Counted from the first letter of the stretch, positions 16,054 through 22,860 are shown. The stretch is 25,013 nt of DNA from a virus (IMGVR_UViG_3300045256_000566:1-25013), one strand, 5' to 3'. Notes: a model not told the origin generated them from the sequence alone. Numbers and translations: made by a program.

Positions 16054-17037
16054 TTAATAATAGTTAAAATCAAATACCGCCGAAGCTGTGCACCTACAAC
16101 CATGGGCAACCCCTGGCATTCCTCTTTCGCCCGTTCTACTATCTATTATTGGCAAATTATCCCAAAAAAATATTTTGCCATTCAGTACTTTATGATCCAT
16201 TCGCACTTTTTCATCTTCAGAAGTGTGCCATTTAAATTTTTTAGCCCCATACTCTCTAAATTCCGCCTCTTGCAAACTAGCAAAAAAAAGGCTAGTTTCT
16301 TGTCTGGCTAACATTTTTGCTTTAGTTTTAGCGATTCCGTATTCTTTAATTAGCAAATCCTTTATGCTAGACGAACGATATCCGCTTAAAACATTTTGTT
16401 CCACCATTATTCTTATTTTTTTGATTTCCTCTTGCGAAAAATTTTGTATATATTTGTTTAAGTCATCTGAATAAAGTTGACTTATTTTATCCCTCATGCT
16501 ATTAGATATTTCTTTTTTAATCACTGGGATGGGACTTATTCTTTTTTGATATTGTTCTTGAAAAAAAGTATTAAATTTTTCACCTGCTTCGTAAAAATAT
16601 ATTGAAAAATCTTTCTTCTGCTGAAATTGGTTTGATAGATTGTAAGTTTCTTGAATAATCTTCTTGCTGCTAATTATTGCGTTTGTGTCTATCGTATTAA
16701 TAATGGTTTGTAAAGATGGAGGTAAACGAGAAAATGAAATTTCAAAATTTCCTGTTCTTTTATTTAATTTACCTCCCAATTTTTGCAATGCTTTAAATAA
16801 ATTTGATCCATAGGGTTTTTTTGAGTAAAAAATATTTAATACTTTATTAAAAAAAATTTTCTCTTTTATTAATGCATTTCTAATTTCCTCTATTGAATTA
16901 TGTATTAAGAAATCTTGCGATTTTGTTAATATACTCACTAAAGGTTCAAAAATTTCTTCCATGAATATTTGTTTTATTTTTTCCTCTAAAAATTTTTCAT
17001 AAGAAAAAGGAATACGGAAAGGTTTGAATTCTATCAT
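16054..17037 (-). CDS. MuF-like minor head protein (phage head morphogenesis)
   Basis: A 327-residue protein directly downstream of the portal, overlapping its stop by one base (TAATG). The last about 60 residues carry the head-morphogenesis signature: KWHTSEDEKVRMDHKVLNGKIFF, then GMPGVAHGCRCTASA with Cys at about 314 and 316. The N-terminal 230 residues are helical and lysine-rich (LLIKEYGIAKTKAKMLARQETSLFFASLQ before the domain is also family-typical). MuF proteins sit inside the head near the portal. No added C-terminal toxin domain is present: the protein ends just after the CRC motif. ATG at 17037. Confidence 0.88.
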   Translation of the reverse strand: MIEFKPFRIPFSYEKFLEEKIKQIFMEEIFEPLVSILTKSQDFLIHNSIEEIRNALIKEKIFFNKVLNIFYSKKPYGSNLFKALQKLGGKLNKRTGNFEISFSRLPPSLQTIINTIDTNAIISSKKIIQETYNLSNQFQQKKDFSIYFYEAGEKFNTFFQEQYQKRISPIPVIKKEISNSMRDKISQLYSDDLNKYIQNFSQEEIKKIRIMVEQNVLSGYRSSSIKDLLIKEYGIAKTKAKMLARQETSLFFASLQEAEFREYGAKKFKWHTSEDEKVRMDHKVLNGKIFFWDNLPIIDSRTGERGMPGVAHGCRCTASAVFDFNYY

Positions 17038-18485
17038 TATCTGCCAAATAATCTATCAAAGATATTTTTCTTTTTGTCCCCCTCCAATGGCAAAGATGAT
17101 ATTTCATCCAATTGAATCGGTAAAAGTTCACCTTCATTTATTATCTTTCTCACCATTTCATCAGATATTATTTCTGGAAAGGCACTTTTGAGGGTTATTA
17201 ATCTATTACACTCTCCTGTTTTCCTAGCCTCTTCTTGCTCAGGGGGAGGAGTATATAAATTTTCAAACATAATTGTTAGATTTTCTATCGGTTCGTTTAA
17301 ATAGAATAGACTGAGGTAATTGTAAATGGTTTTTATATAATATACACTATCATTTTGTATTGTTTTGAGATATAATAAATAATCAGCGTTTTCTTGAGAC
17401 TGATTTGGATGTCCCCCAAATCCTGGTCTATTTGGGGCTGAACCAAAGATTTTTTGATAAGGATAGTAGGTACTGGCTGGTATTTGTTCCATTAAAAGGT
17501 CGGCAATTTCTCTAACATCTCCTACGCTTAATTGTCTTTGTTCGAATTCGTGCTTTAATTTATCAATAGTTAGACTTCCTGTGAAATCTTTGACATATTG
17601 TATAAAATCCATTTGCGCTTTTATGTTTCTTTCTTGACCTGCCATAATGCCGTCTATTAAACCATCAATCTTAAACACATCTATTTTCTTTTCATTAGCT
17701 AATTCCAAAGATAATGTTAAAATCAAGATATACGCTCTAAGAGGCTCTAACACACCTTCTAGTAAAGATTTCCCCCATCCTCTATAAATTGGTGCATATA
17801 GAGATGGTGCTGATTCCCCTCTAAAAATAATTAACCTGCTTCTGTGTATTTTTTTTCCATAGTAATAAAAGTAAGTTTCTTTTGCGTCTAAATTGAATTT
17901 TTGCGGATTACTTGCTGTGCCAAAAGTCGTTGATAGTAAAGATAATTCCCATAAATCGGCGGCTTGGAAATCTAACCCCGCTGCCTCCGATACTTCTTCG
18001 TTGGTTAACGGCTCTATCCATCTTGCATCCATAGCCTGCCTCCCTTCTACTGTTCCAAACTCATAGCCTTGCGGTAAAATATCAATAATGATTGCACTCC
18101 CTCCATATAAGCGTGCTTTCCAAAGAGCTTCTAGTAAAATTTTGTGTGCATTCGTTTCTTCATATCCATGAGCCAAAATATCTAATTCTTCTTGAGAATA
18201 TTGCCATGAGTGAAAAATAAGCTTTTTGCTTAAGGCTTCTGTAGGGGCTAATTTAATAATCTTTTCCACTAAAGGAACTTTTAAAAATAAAAAATCTAGA
18301 AGAGGTCTATTTAGAGAAATATAAGTGTCAAGATTTTTTAACCTCTCTAACAGCTCTTGATTCACTATACGGCCATTGAAAGTTCCGTAACCTTGTATAA
18401 AGGGATTATAGTAATTTTGGAATCCATTACTATTATGCTTTAAACTGTTTTGTTTTTGATTTGTTTGGATTTTTTTTTTTGCCAT
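17037..18485 (-). CDS. Portal protein, DUF1073 / HI1409-like
   Basis: A 482-residue protein, the dodecameric head vertex through which DNA is pumped. ATG at 18485 is used; an extra Met from TTG at 18488 is unlikely. Motifs: ARLYGGSAIIID (about 124-135), which is diagnostic for DUF1073 portals; KIHRSRLIIFRGE; YRGWGKSLLEGVLEPLRAYI; and QKIFGSAPNRPGFGGHPNQSQENADY (about 350-376), the family's late Gly-rich segment. It starts the late head gene block just downstream of the divergent promoter region. Length is standard. No sign of an Acb1-type domain is evident in what I can read. Confidence 0.87.
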   Translation of the reverse strand: MAKKKIQTNQKQNSLKHNSNGFQNYYNPFIQGYGTFNGRIVNQELLERLKNLDTYISLNRPLLDFLFLKVPLVEKIIKLAPTEALSKKLIFHSWQYSQEELDILAHGYEETNAHKILLEALWKARLYGGSAIIIDILPQGYEFGTVEGRQAMDARWIEPLTNEEVSEAAGLDFQAADLWELSLLSTTFGTASNPQKFNLDAKETYFYYYGKKIHRSRLIIFRGESAPSLYAPIYRGWGKSLLEGVLEPLRAYILILTLSLELANEKKIDVFKIDGLIDGIMAGQERNIKAQMDFIQYVKDFTGSLTIDKLKHEFEQRQLSVGDVREIADLLMEQIPASTYYPYQKIFGSAPNRPGFGGHPNQSQENADYLLYLKTIQNDSVYYIKTIYNYLSLFYLNEPIENLTIMFENLYTPPPEQEEARKTGECNRLITLKSAFPEIISDEMVRKIINEGELLPIQLDEISSLPLEGDKKKNIFDRLFGR

Positions 18486-18520
18486 CAATTAAAAAGTTAT
18501 GATTTAGATATATTTAATGT

Positions 18521-18550
18521 ATTCTATGATAAAAAATTATTTATTGTCAA
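18521..18550 (-). promoter_or_regulatory. Promoter of portal/late operon
   Basis: On the minus strand TTGACA (18550-18545) is followed after 18 bases by TAGAAT (18526-18521), 11 of 12 consensus positions. The predicted start near 18514 gives a leader of about 29 bases before the portal ATG. Its -35 is the left arm of the palindrome at 18544-18565. Confidence 0.6.
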
Positions 18551-18565
18551 GAAAAATCTTGACAA
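18544..18565. promoter_or_regulatory. Perfect palindrome joining two divergent -35 boxes (operator candidate)
   Basis: TTGTCAAGA (18544-18552), AAAA spacer, TCTTGACAA (18557-18565): the arms are perfect inverted repeats of 9 bases. Each arm holds a complete TTGACA -35 box, one per strand. A dimeric regulator or a symmetric sigma-factor arrangement would act on both directions at once. Confidence 0.6.
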
Positions 18566-18586
18566 AGAAAATATTATGTTTATTAT
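18559..18586 (+). promoter_or_regulatory. Promoter of moron-like gene
   Basis: TTGACA (18559-18564), 16 bases, TATTAT (18581-18586), 11 of 12 consensus positions. Predicted start near 18593 gives a leader of about 97 bases before the ATG at 18690, including a hairpin at 18645-18661. Confidence 0.55.
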
Positions 18587-18644
18587 CTCTTGCTAAGCAA
18601 AGCAAATTACACAGACAAAGTGTATAAATTAGTTAAGCTGTTTC

Positions 18645-18661
18645 GGAGAGGAATACTCTCC
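18645..18661 (+). promoter_or_regulatory. Hairpin in leader of the plus-strand gene
   Basis: GGAGAG, loop GAATA, CTCTCC, a perfect 6-bp GC-rich stem in otherwise AT-rich DNA, ending 28 bases before the ATG at 18690. It could be a 5' leader stabiliser, an attenuator or a weak terminator; the downstream bases (CTTAATTTT) are only partly T-rich. Confidence 0.4.
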
Positions 18662-18689
18662 CTTAATTTTAAACTTTAAATTATTATTT

Positions 18690-18992
18690 ATGCCATTGAT
18701 AGAAGGAAAATCTCAAAAAGTTATAGGGGAAAATATTAAAAAGGAAGAAAATGCTGGAAAGCCACATAAACAAGCTGTTGCTATTGCTTTAGAGAACGCA
18801 AGAAAGTCAAACGAACAAGAGGCTGATATTAAAGAAGCCGTTAGGCAAAATCTTGCTACTTTCTTAGAAAACACAGCAAAGTACAGTGAACAAAATATTG
18901 ATAGTGTCTTACAGCAAATTAAGAAAGATCATCAAGAAATTATGGAGAAGCATCAAACTTTTGCCGAATTCTTACATAAGTGGGAAAAGTAA
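18690..18992 (+). CDS. Small phage protein of the MPLI..GKSQK..IGENI type
   Basis: A 100-residue protein on the strand opposite to its neighbours, lying between large terminase and portal. The first 40 residues (GKSQKVIGENIKKEENAGKPHKQAVAIALENARKS) match a short basic protein I know as widespread in phage genomes, usually about 45 residues, of unknown function. The remaining 60 residues form a charged amphipathic helix (coiled-coil like), an added part. It has its own promoter. Opposite orientation, own control and no obvious structural role are the marks of a moron. No Shine-Dalgarno sequence is visible before the ATG. Confidence 0.75.
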   Translation: MPLIEGKSQKVIGENIKKEENAGKPHKQAVAIALENARKSNEQEADIKEAVRQNLATFLENTAKYSEQNIDSVLQQIKKDHQEIMEKHQTFAEFLHKWEK

Positions 18993-19099
18993 AAATACTA
19001 AATATATAATTTGTATCTTAATATACCCAATCCATTCTTTAAATGCTGTGAATGTTCGTTGCAATAATGCTAGCTGCTCTAATATAAATGTCAATCATG

Positions 19100-19162
19100 T
19101 TAATTTTTTCCTTTAGTTAATTGCCTAGGTGTTGGTTTAAGTGGTTGTGCATTATTACCCAT
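19100..19162 (-). CDS. Possible micro-ORF downstream of terminase (20 residues)
   Basis: On the minus strand an ATG at 19162 gives MGNNAQPLKPTPRQLTKGKN before TAA. A second micro-frame of 19 residues starts at 19098 with AAAGGA upstream. Polar and basic composition is compatible with a tiny phage protein, but both frames are so short that chance is likely. Between 18993 and 19197 I see nothing else apart from a weak AT dyad at the terminase stop. Confidence 0.2.
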   Translation of the reverse strand: MGNNAQPLKPTPRQLTKGKN

Positions 19163-19189
19163 GCTAGAATTATATTATACTAAAATGAA

Positions 19190-19204
19190 TAGATAAATTA
19201 TCTA
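19190..19204 (-). terminator. Weak AT dyad over large terminase stop
   Basis: TAGATAA, A, TTATCTA, a perfect 7-1-7 inverted repeat overlapping the stop codon of the large terminase gene. The stem is AT-only with a one-base loop and has no T run after it, so terminator function is doubtful. Confidence 0.15.
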
Positions 19205-20565
19205 AAATTTGCAATAGCTTTTTGCCAATCGTAAGATGTCATATACTTACGTGCTAGCATCCCATTTTTTATTAAATCAGAAAGACTATATCGTAAAGCG
19301 TCAATATAGTGGTCAACTCCTGCTTTATCGTCTACTTCGGGCAATATTTTGCCATTATTTTTATTTATTTTGTAGCTATAGTTTTGAAATTCTCTTATAG
19401 TCTCTTTACAACGAGGATGTATATAGATCTTATAAAAACTTTTTAGAAAATCAATTCCGTCTTCAATTTTTGTTTTATAGCATTCATATAAAGGCAGACC
19501 TTCATTACGTAAAAAGGAAATAATATCAGGTCTTGAACTATCCCCATAAATTGTAATAGGTCCTAATTGGTTTTCAAGCCGATATTCTGTTTTTCTTTCA
19601 AAATACTTTTCAATATCAGGGATTTTTTGAAACATAGCTTTTATTTGGGTCAATTCTATTCCTATGCCTCCTACCTCATAATCTATATATAAATTTTTGA
19701 CTTTAACTTCTGTATTTTCTAATAATTCTTCCTTAATAAAACATCTTATTAGGCAAGTTGGGTCTTTTGCGAAACCCCAATCGGCCCCATAATAAAATTT
19801 GTGCCCTAAAGTTTCAGCCCAATTATGTTCTTTAAACTCTTTTATTTGAAATTTATTTTTAAAAATTAACGCCTCTGAATATTCCTTAACTTTGCCCAGA
19901 AAAATGTGTTCATAATCCTCTGGGCGAAATAATTTCCAATTTTTAATTTCTTTTAAGGTGTCACTATTATTAAAAGGGTTATCATAAAAATTTACGTTGA
20001 CTACAATACTATCAGGATGAGGATTAGCTACGAATCTTTGATAAGTTTCATCTAAGGCGTTTATCGGATTAAAAGTTATCCATATCTCAGACCCTTCGGC
20101 CCGAATAGTTGGAATCAATATATCCCAGCTATTCCGCGAAACATTCGCTGCTTCTTCTACCCAGCATCTCATTACTCCTTGCAAGGATTTAATTTCTGTG
20201 GGTCTATTCCTTATACCTTTAAAAATAATATAAGAATTATTTATAGTGCAAATGATTTTGTTTTCTGTAATTTTAAAAAATTTATTTAAATTATAAAGAT
20301 CTATATATTTAACAAAAGTCGCATGGCAACTATCAGCTATAGATTCTAAAGTTTCCCGAACGACTAAAACAACAAAAGGAGTGACTTTATTTTGCATTGT
20401 GCTGACGGGTGCCCGCAACATTTCTATTAATAGCATCACCGCCACACTATCTGTTTTTGCACCTGCTCTTCCACCGTATGCTATTTTATAACGTTTTTTT
20501 TCTGTGATAAAAAATAAAAGCTTTTCGGGGATTGTGAAAGTTGTGTTATTTATATTTCCGTTCAT
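19198..20565 (-). CDS. terL: Terminase large subunit (PBSX/Terminase_3-like)
   Basis: A 455-residue DNA packaging motor. ATPase: Walker A variant YGGRAGAKT (residues 30-38; Ala where many have Ser/Gly), Walker B CWVEEA (134-139), coupling motif TFNP (164-167), then YDNPF (194-198). Nuclease: GADWGFAKDPT with D262, YGDSSRPD with D342, and DHYIDALRY with D418 and D422, forming the RNase H-like metal site. Length is typical. The ATG at 20565 overlaps the upstream stop by one base (TAATG), which indicates coupling. All catalytic residues appear intact, so it should be active. Confidence 0.95.
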   Translation of the reverse strand: MNGNINNTTFTIPEKLLFFITEKKRYKIAYGGRAGAKTDSVAVMLLIEMLRAPVSTMQNKVTPFVVLVVRETLESIADSCHATFVKYIDLYNLNKFFKITENKIICTINNSYIIFKGIRNRPTEIKSLQGVMRCWVEEAANVSRNSWDILIPTIRAEGSEIWITFNPINALDETYQRFVANPHPDSIVVNVNFYDNPFNNSDTLKEIKNWKLFRPEDYEHIFLGKVKEYSEALIFKNKFQIKEFKEHNWAETLGHKFYYGADWGFAKDPTCLIRCFIKEELLENTEVKVKNLYIDYEVGGIGIELTQIKAMFQKIPDIEKYFERKTEYRLENQLGPITIYGDSSRPDIISFLRNEGLPLYECYKTKIEDGIDFLKSFYKIYIHPRCKETIREFQNYSYKINKNNGKILPEVDDKAGVDHYIDALRYSLSDLIKNGMLARKYMTSYDWQKAIANFR

Positions 20566-21509
20566 TATTCTTTTTGTGATTGGGTTAATGTTTCTAATAT
20601 TTCTTCATCATTGCCTTTAACGGGAAGTATATTAAAATTCATTTCAGACTTATTTTCAAAACTTTTATGCGAGGTAACAATCCCGTTAATTTTAGCTAAT
20701 TGGTCCGCTTCTATCAAAGTTTTCAGAGTTTTGGCAACTAAAATTATGTTACTTCTTTCTCTTTCAGTAATACGACTCTTAATTTCATATATCTCTAAAT
20801 ATAATTTATAATCTTCTAATGATTCTCTTAAGTTCGCCTGAATCCTACTCAAATTTGCTATCTCTTCGGTAATTTTTAATTTATCTTCAAAAGCTATATT
20901 TTCTTTTGCTTTCTCAAATAATGCACTTTTCATTTGTCGCAACTCCGTTAAATCATTTAATATTTGCTCTCTTTCAGCTTCTGTTTTTTCAAAATCAGAA
21001 TTTATTTTTTTTATATGTTTATAGCTATTTTCTAATAAAACATTTTCTTCGGCGAATACTTCATTCCCCATCTTCATAGCAAAACTAACTTGAGGTAAAA
21101 TAGTTTCGGAGATAGTTTCCGAAAGAGTTTCCGAAATAGTTTCCGAAATAGTTTCACATTCTTTATTTGATGGTTCTTTATTTGATGGTTCTTTATTTGA
21201 TGGATTTTTCTCTTCTGCTTGCTTTTCCTTCCATAAATTTTTTTGCTTATATAATGTTCTTTTTGCTCTTTCAATTTTAATTTCTTTCACACTCTTCCTT
21301 TTTTTTCTTAAGGCATTGAAATAATTTTTAGATTTTATGTATTCATCGCTGTCTTTTTCCATAACTTTCGTTATATCAATTCCATATAAATTGCAGTATT
21401 TTTTTAGCAACGGAGTATTAGTAAAAACATTTTCTGCTACGTTAGTTCTTAAAAAAATTGTTAACTCCATATCTCTGAAATCTTTTATTTCCTTAGACAA
21501 TCTAGGCAT
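20565..21509 (-). CDS. Putative small terminase subunit-like protein with low-complexity repeats
   Basis: A 314-residue, charged and largely helical protein that overlaps the large terminase start by one base, the standard place of TerS. I find no clear TerS helix-turn-helix signature, and the protein is longer than usual TerS (about 150-200). Visible parts: basic N-terminal third (RKKRKSVKEIKIERAKRTLYKQK), three PSNKE repeats, a run of TISE/TLSE repeats, then a long coiled-coil region (about 155-265, LTELRQMKSALFEKAKENIAFEDKLKITEEIANL). The N-terminus could bind DNA and the coil could oligomerise. The function is inferred from position. Confidence 0.6.
   Translation of the reverse strand: MPRLSKEIKDFRDMELTIFLRTNVAENVFTNTPLLKKYCNLYGIDITKVMEKDSDEYIKSKNYFNALRKKRKSVKEIKIERAKRTLYKQKNLWKEKQAEEKNPSNKEPSNKEPSNKECETISETISETLSETISETILPQVSFAMKMGNEVFAEENVLLENSYKHIKKINSDFEKTEAEREQILNDLTELRQMKSALFEKAKENIAFEDKLKITEEIANLSRIQANLRESLEDYKLYLEIYEIKSRITERERSNIILVAKTLKTLIEADQLAKINGIVTSHKSFENKSEMNFNILPVKGNDEEILETLTQSQKE
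21101..21203 (-). repeat. 12-bp and 15-bp in-frame repeats in terminase partner gene
   Basis: From 21101 to about 21157 a 12-bp unit (tagtttccgaaa and near variants) occurs four and a half times and encodes the TISE/TLSE run. From 21159 to 21203 three 15-bp units (ttctttatttgatgg; the third differs slightly at its end) encode PSNKE. Confidence 0.88.
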
Positions 21510-21539
21510 ATAATATTATTTAAATTTACAATAAACCAA

Positions 21540-21568
21540 ATTTTATTTACATTTTATCATATTGTGAA
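21540..21568 (-). promoter_or_regulatory. Candidate promoter of terminase operon over a DnaA box
   Basis: On the minus strand TTCACA (21568-21563), 17 bases, TAAAAT (21545-21540): 10 of 12 consensus positions. Start would be near 21534, 25 bases before the ATG at 21509. The -35 lies inside the TTATTCACA box at 21563-21571, so an initiator protein bound there could repress the terminase genes. Confidence 0.35.
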
Positions 21569-21735
21569 TAATTTTATTTGTATTGTCAATAATTGATTTA
21601 TACTGTAAATCATTGTATTAATGTGAATGATTGTATTTATATTGTGAATATATTGTGAATAATTTTAATAAATTGTGAATAATTTTAATAAATTGTGAAT
21701 AAAATTGTGAATAATTTATTAAAAATGTCAATAAA
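21561..21735. other. Candidate replication origin: cluster of DnaA-box/iteron repeats
   Basis: The 350-base gene-free region 21510-21859 is filled with repeats. TGTGAATAA (TTATTCACA on the other strand, a perfect fit to the DnaA consensus TTATNCACA) occurs at 21563, 21654, 21674, 21694 and 21706, always in the same orientation. One- or two-base variants are at 21584, 21622, 21643 and 21726. Copies at 21654, 21674 and 21694 are 20 bases apart. Between them the DNA is almost pure A+T, as in an unwinding region. It sits between the terminase and dnaB genes, a usual place for a replicon origin. Whether host DnaA or a phage iteron-binding protein uses it cannot be told. Confidence 0.6.
21652..21691 (+). 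repeat. 20-bp tandem iterons
   Basis: attgtgaataattttaataa is repeated exactly at 21652-21671 and 21672-21691, followed by shorter copies at 21692-21703 and 21704-21715. A 16-base match is at 21561-21576. Confidence 0.9.
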
Positions 21736-21778
21736 ATAAAGGATTACTTCACAATGTTAATAAAATAAAGGATGACTT
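21724..21778 (+). repeat. Two 25-base direct repeats, 29-bp period
   Basis: aatgtcaataaaataaagga at about 21724 and aatgttaataaaataaagga at about 21753 continue as ttactt and tgactt. Only two bases differ over 25. They lie between the iterons and the dnaB start and may be binding sites for a second factor. Confidence 0.75.
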
Positions 21779-21831
21779 ATTTAACAATTCCGTTCTTTTA
21801 AATAATTTCACTTGATTAATCTTTTTTTTAA

Positions 21832-21837
21832 TATAAT
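21832..21837 (+). promoter_or_regulatory. -10 box and ribosome site before dnaB remnant
   Basis: TATAAT at 21832-21837 with no good -35 at normal spacing (TTGATT is 14 bases upstream). AAGGG at 21846-21850 is about 9 bases before the ATG at 21860, one of the few Shine-Dalgarno-like sites in the window and a reason to choose that start over TTG at 21812. Confidence 0.35.
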
Positions 21838-21859
21838 TTTAAGAAAAGGGAAATTTGAT

Positions 21860-22386
21860 ATGAAGGAATTTGATGAGAATGTTTTTTATAATCTTGCTGC
21901 GGAAGTAGATGTAATAGGGGGGCTATTGTTTGATAATAACTCAATTAATGCGGTTTCTGAATCTGTAAAAAAATCTCACTTTTATAACCCGATTCACGGG
22001 GAAATTTTTGAAGCAATAGAAAGATTGATAAACAGAAGAAGGGTGGCAGATCCTATGACAGTTGCGAATAATCTTGCAGGAAATAAAGAATTTATAGAGG
22101 CAGGCGGAATAGAATACTTATATAAAATTGCAAGCAAATACGCCGAAAGCTCTTTTGCTATAAACCTACCCGAACGTGGAAGACTTATTAAATCCCTTCA
22201 TATTGAAAGGAAATTTTTAGATGTTTTAGAATAGGAACGGCGGTGCTTCACTTTGACGCAAAAACCACTAAATTCACAGATTTTAATCCTGTTGATTATG
22301 ATGCTGTGCCAAAGCAAACTTCAGGTTACTTTTCAAATCCAAGTCAAGCAAAAGTAAAGCAAGCTTTGAAAGAGAAATTTAATTAA
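21860..22386 (+). pseudogene. dnaB: dnaB replicative helicase with ATPase core deleted
   Basis: Residues 1-124 (MKEFDENVFYNLAAEVDVIGG, GLLFDNN, HGEIFEAIERLINRRRVADPMTVANNL, EAGGIEYLYKIA) are the DnaB N-terminal domain, intact up to its last helix (LHIERKFLDVLE), then TAG at 22232-22234. Starting within that stop, in another frame, 22234-22386 encodes GTAVLHFDAKTTKFTDFNP... to ...ALKEKFN, 50 residues that read as the end of a DnaB C-terminal domain. The RecA-like ATPase with its Walker motifs, normally some 250-300 residues, is absent. The junction is near 22220-22236. It is most simply an internal deletion with a frameshift. The 124-residue N-domain can still be made. Confidence 0.78.
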
Positions 22387-22431
22387 TCATATAAACGCCT
22401 ATGAATCGGTCAAAATTTTTTACTAAATATA

Positions 22432-22459
22432 TTGTAATTTTAAAAAAGGTTTATATTTG
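22432..22459 (+). promoter_or_regulatory. Possible TTG-N17-TATATTTG promoter
   Basis: TTG (22432-22434), 17 bases, TATATTTG (22452-22459), matching the Bacteroidota-style TTG...TAnnTTTG pattern. A single instance in AT-rich DNA is weak evidence. Confidence 0.2.
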
Positions 22460-22492
22460 TAATTATGGTTGAATAAAATAATAAATAAATTT

Positions 22493-22738
22493 ATGACACA
22501 ATCCAAAAACCCAAAATATATTTTGCTTCAATTAGGGGAAAAAGATATTAAAAACCATACCTGTAGTGTATCATTTCTATCAACACTAATAGACTCAAAT
22601 CCTCCATCTTTATATCACGTATTACGTGGTGGAATATTCACATTGAAAATGTTAAATAAAATAAAAAAAATCTTCCGACATTGGAATGAGGGCGAACATT
22701 ATCAATTATATGCACCTGACATTCCAAAAACAAAATAG
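22493..22738 (+). CDS. Small protein, possible helix-turn-helix regulator
   Basis: An 81-residue protein from ATG 22493; a TTG at 22469 could add eight residues. The middle part SVSFLSTLIDSNPPSLYHVLRGGIFTLKMLNKIKKIFRHW resembles a Cro/XRE-type layout, with FLSTLI...PPSLYHVLRGG as a possible recognition helix and LKMLNKIKKI as the following helix. The identity is not certain. It lies after the dnaB remnant and converges with the recombination genes. If it binds DNA it is the only regulator gene seen in the window. No Shine-Dalgarno sequence precedes it. Confidence 0.45.
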   Translation: MTQSKNPKYILLQLGEKDIKNHTCSVSFLSTLIDSNPPSLYHVLRGGIFTLKMLNKIKKIFRHWNEGEHYQLYAPDIPKTK

Positions 22739-22834
22739 AACTTTTTTATAATAATGTTTTTCCTGCAGGTATATGATGAATAATTATATTCTTCTAAACC
22801 ATATCCTACCCTCTTTATCTCTATAAGTTTTAGA

Positions 22835-22860
22835 TTTTTTCTTAAAAAACCAAGAAAAAA
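22835..22860. terminator. AT-rich hairpin between convergent genes
   Basis: TTTTTTCTT (22835-22843), 8-base loop, AAGAAAAAA (22852-22860), a perfect 9-bp inverted repeat in the 164-base gap between two convergent genes. Its place fits a shared terminator, but the stem is nearly all A-T and has no T run on either side. The rest of 22739-22902 shows nothing I can name. Confidence 0.3.

Noticed and set aside
16050-16109. Protease gene extended upstream to 16109
   Set aside because: The extension starts with TTG and overlaps the coding end of the MuF-like gene in a different frame; the ATG at 16049 fits the operon spacing.
18886-19116. Plus-strand frame overlapping the end of the moron-like gene
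   Set aside because: It overlaps that gene in another frame, has no start signal and an unlikely composition.
21561-21735. CRISPR-like array
   Set aside because: Units are 20 bp or less with AT-only spacers of unequal size; the repeats match DnaA boxes instead.
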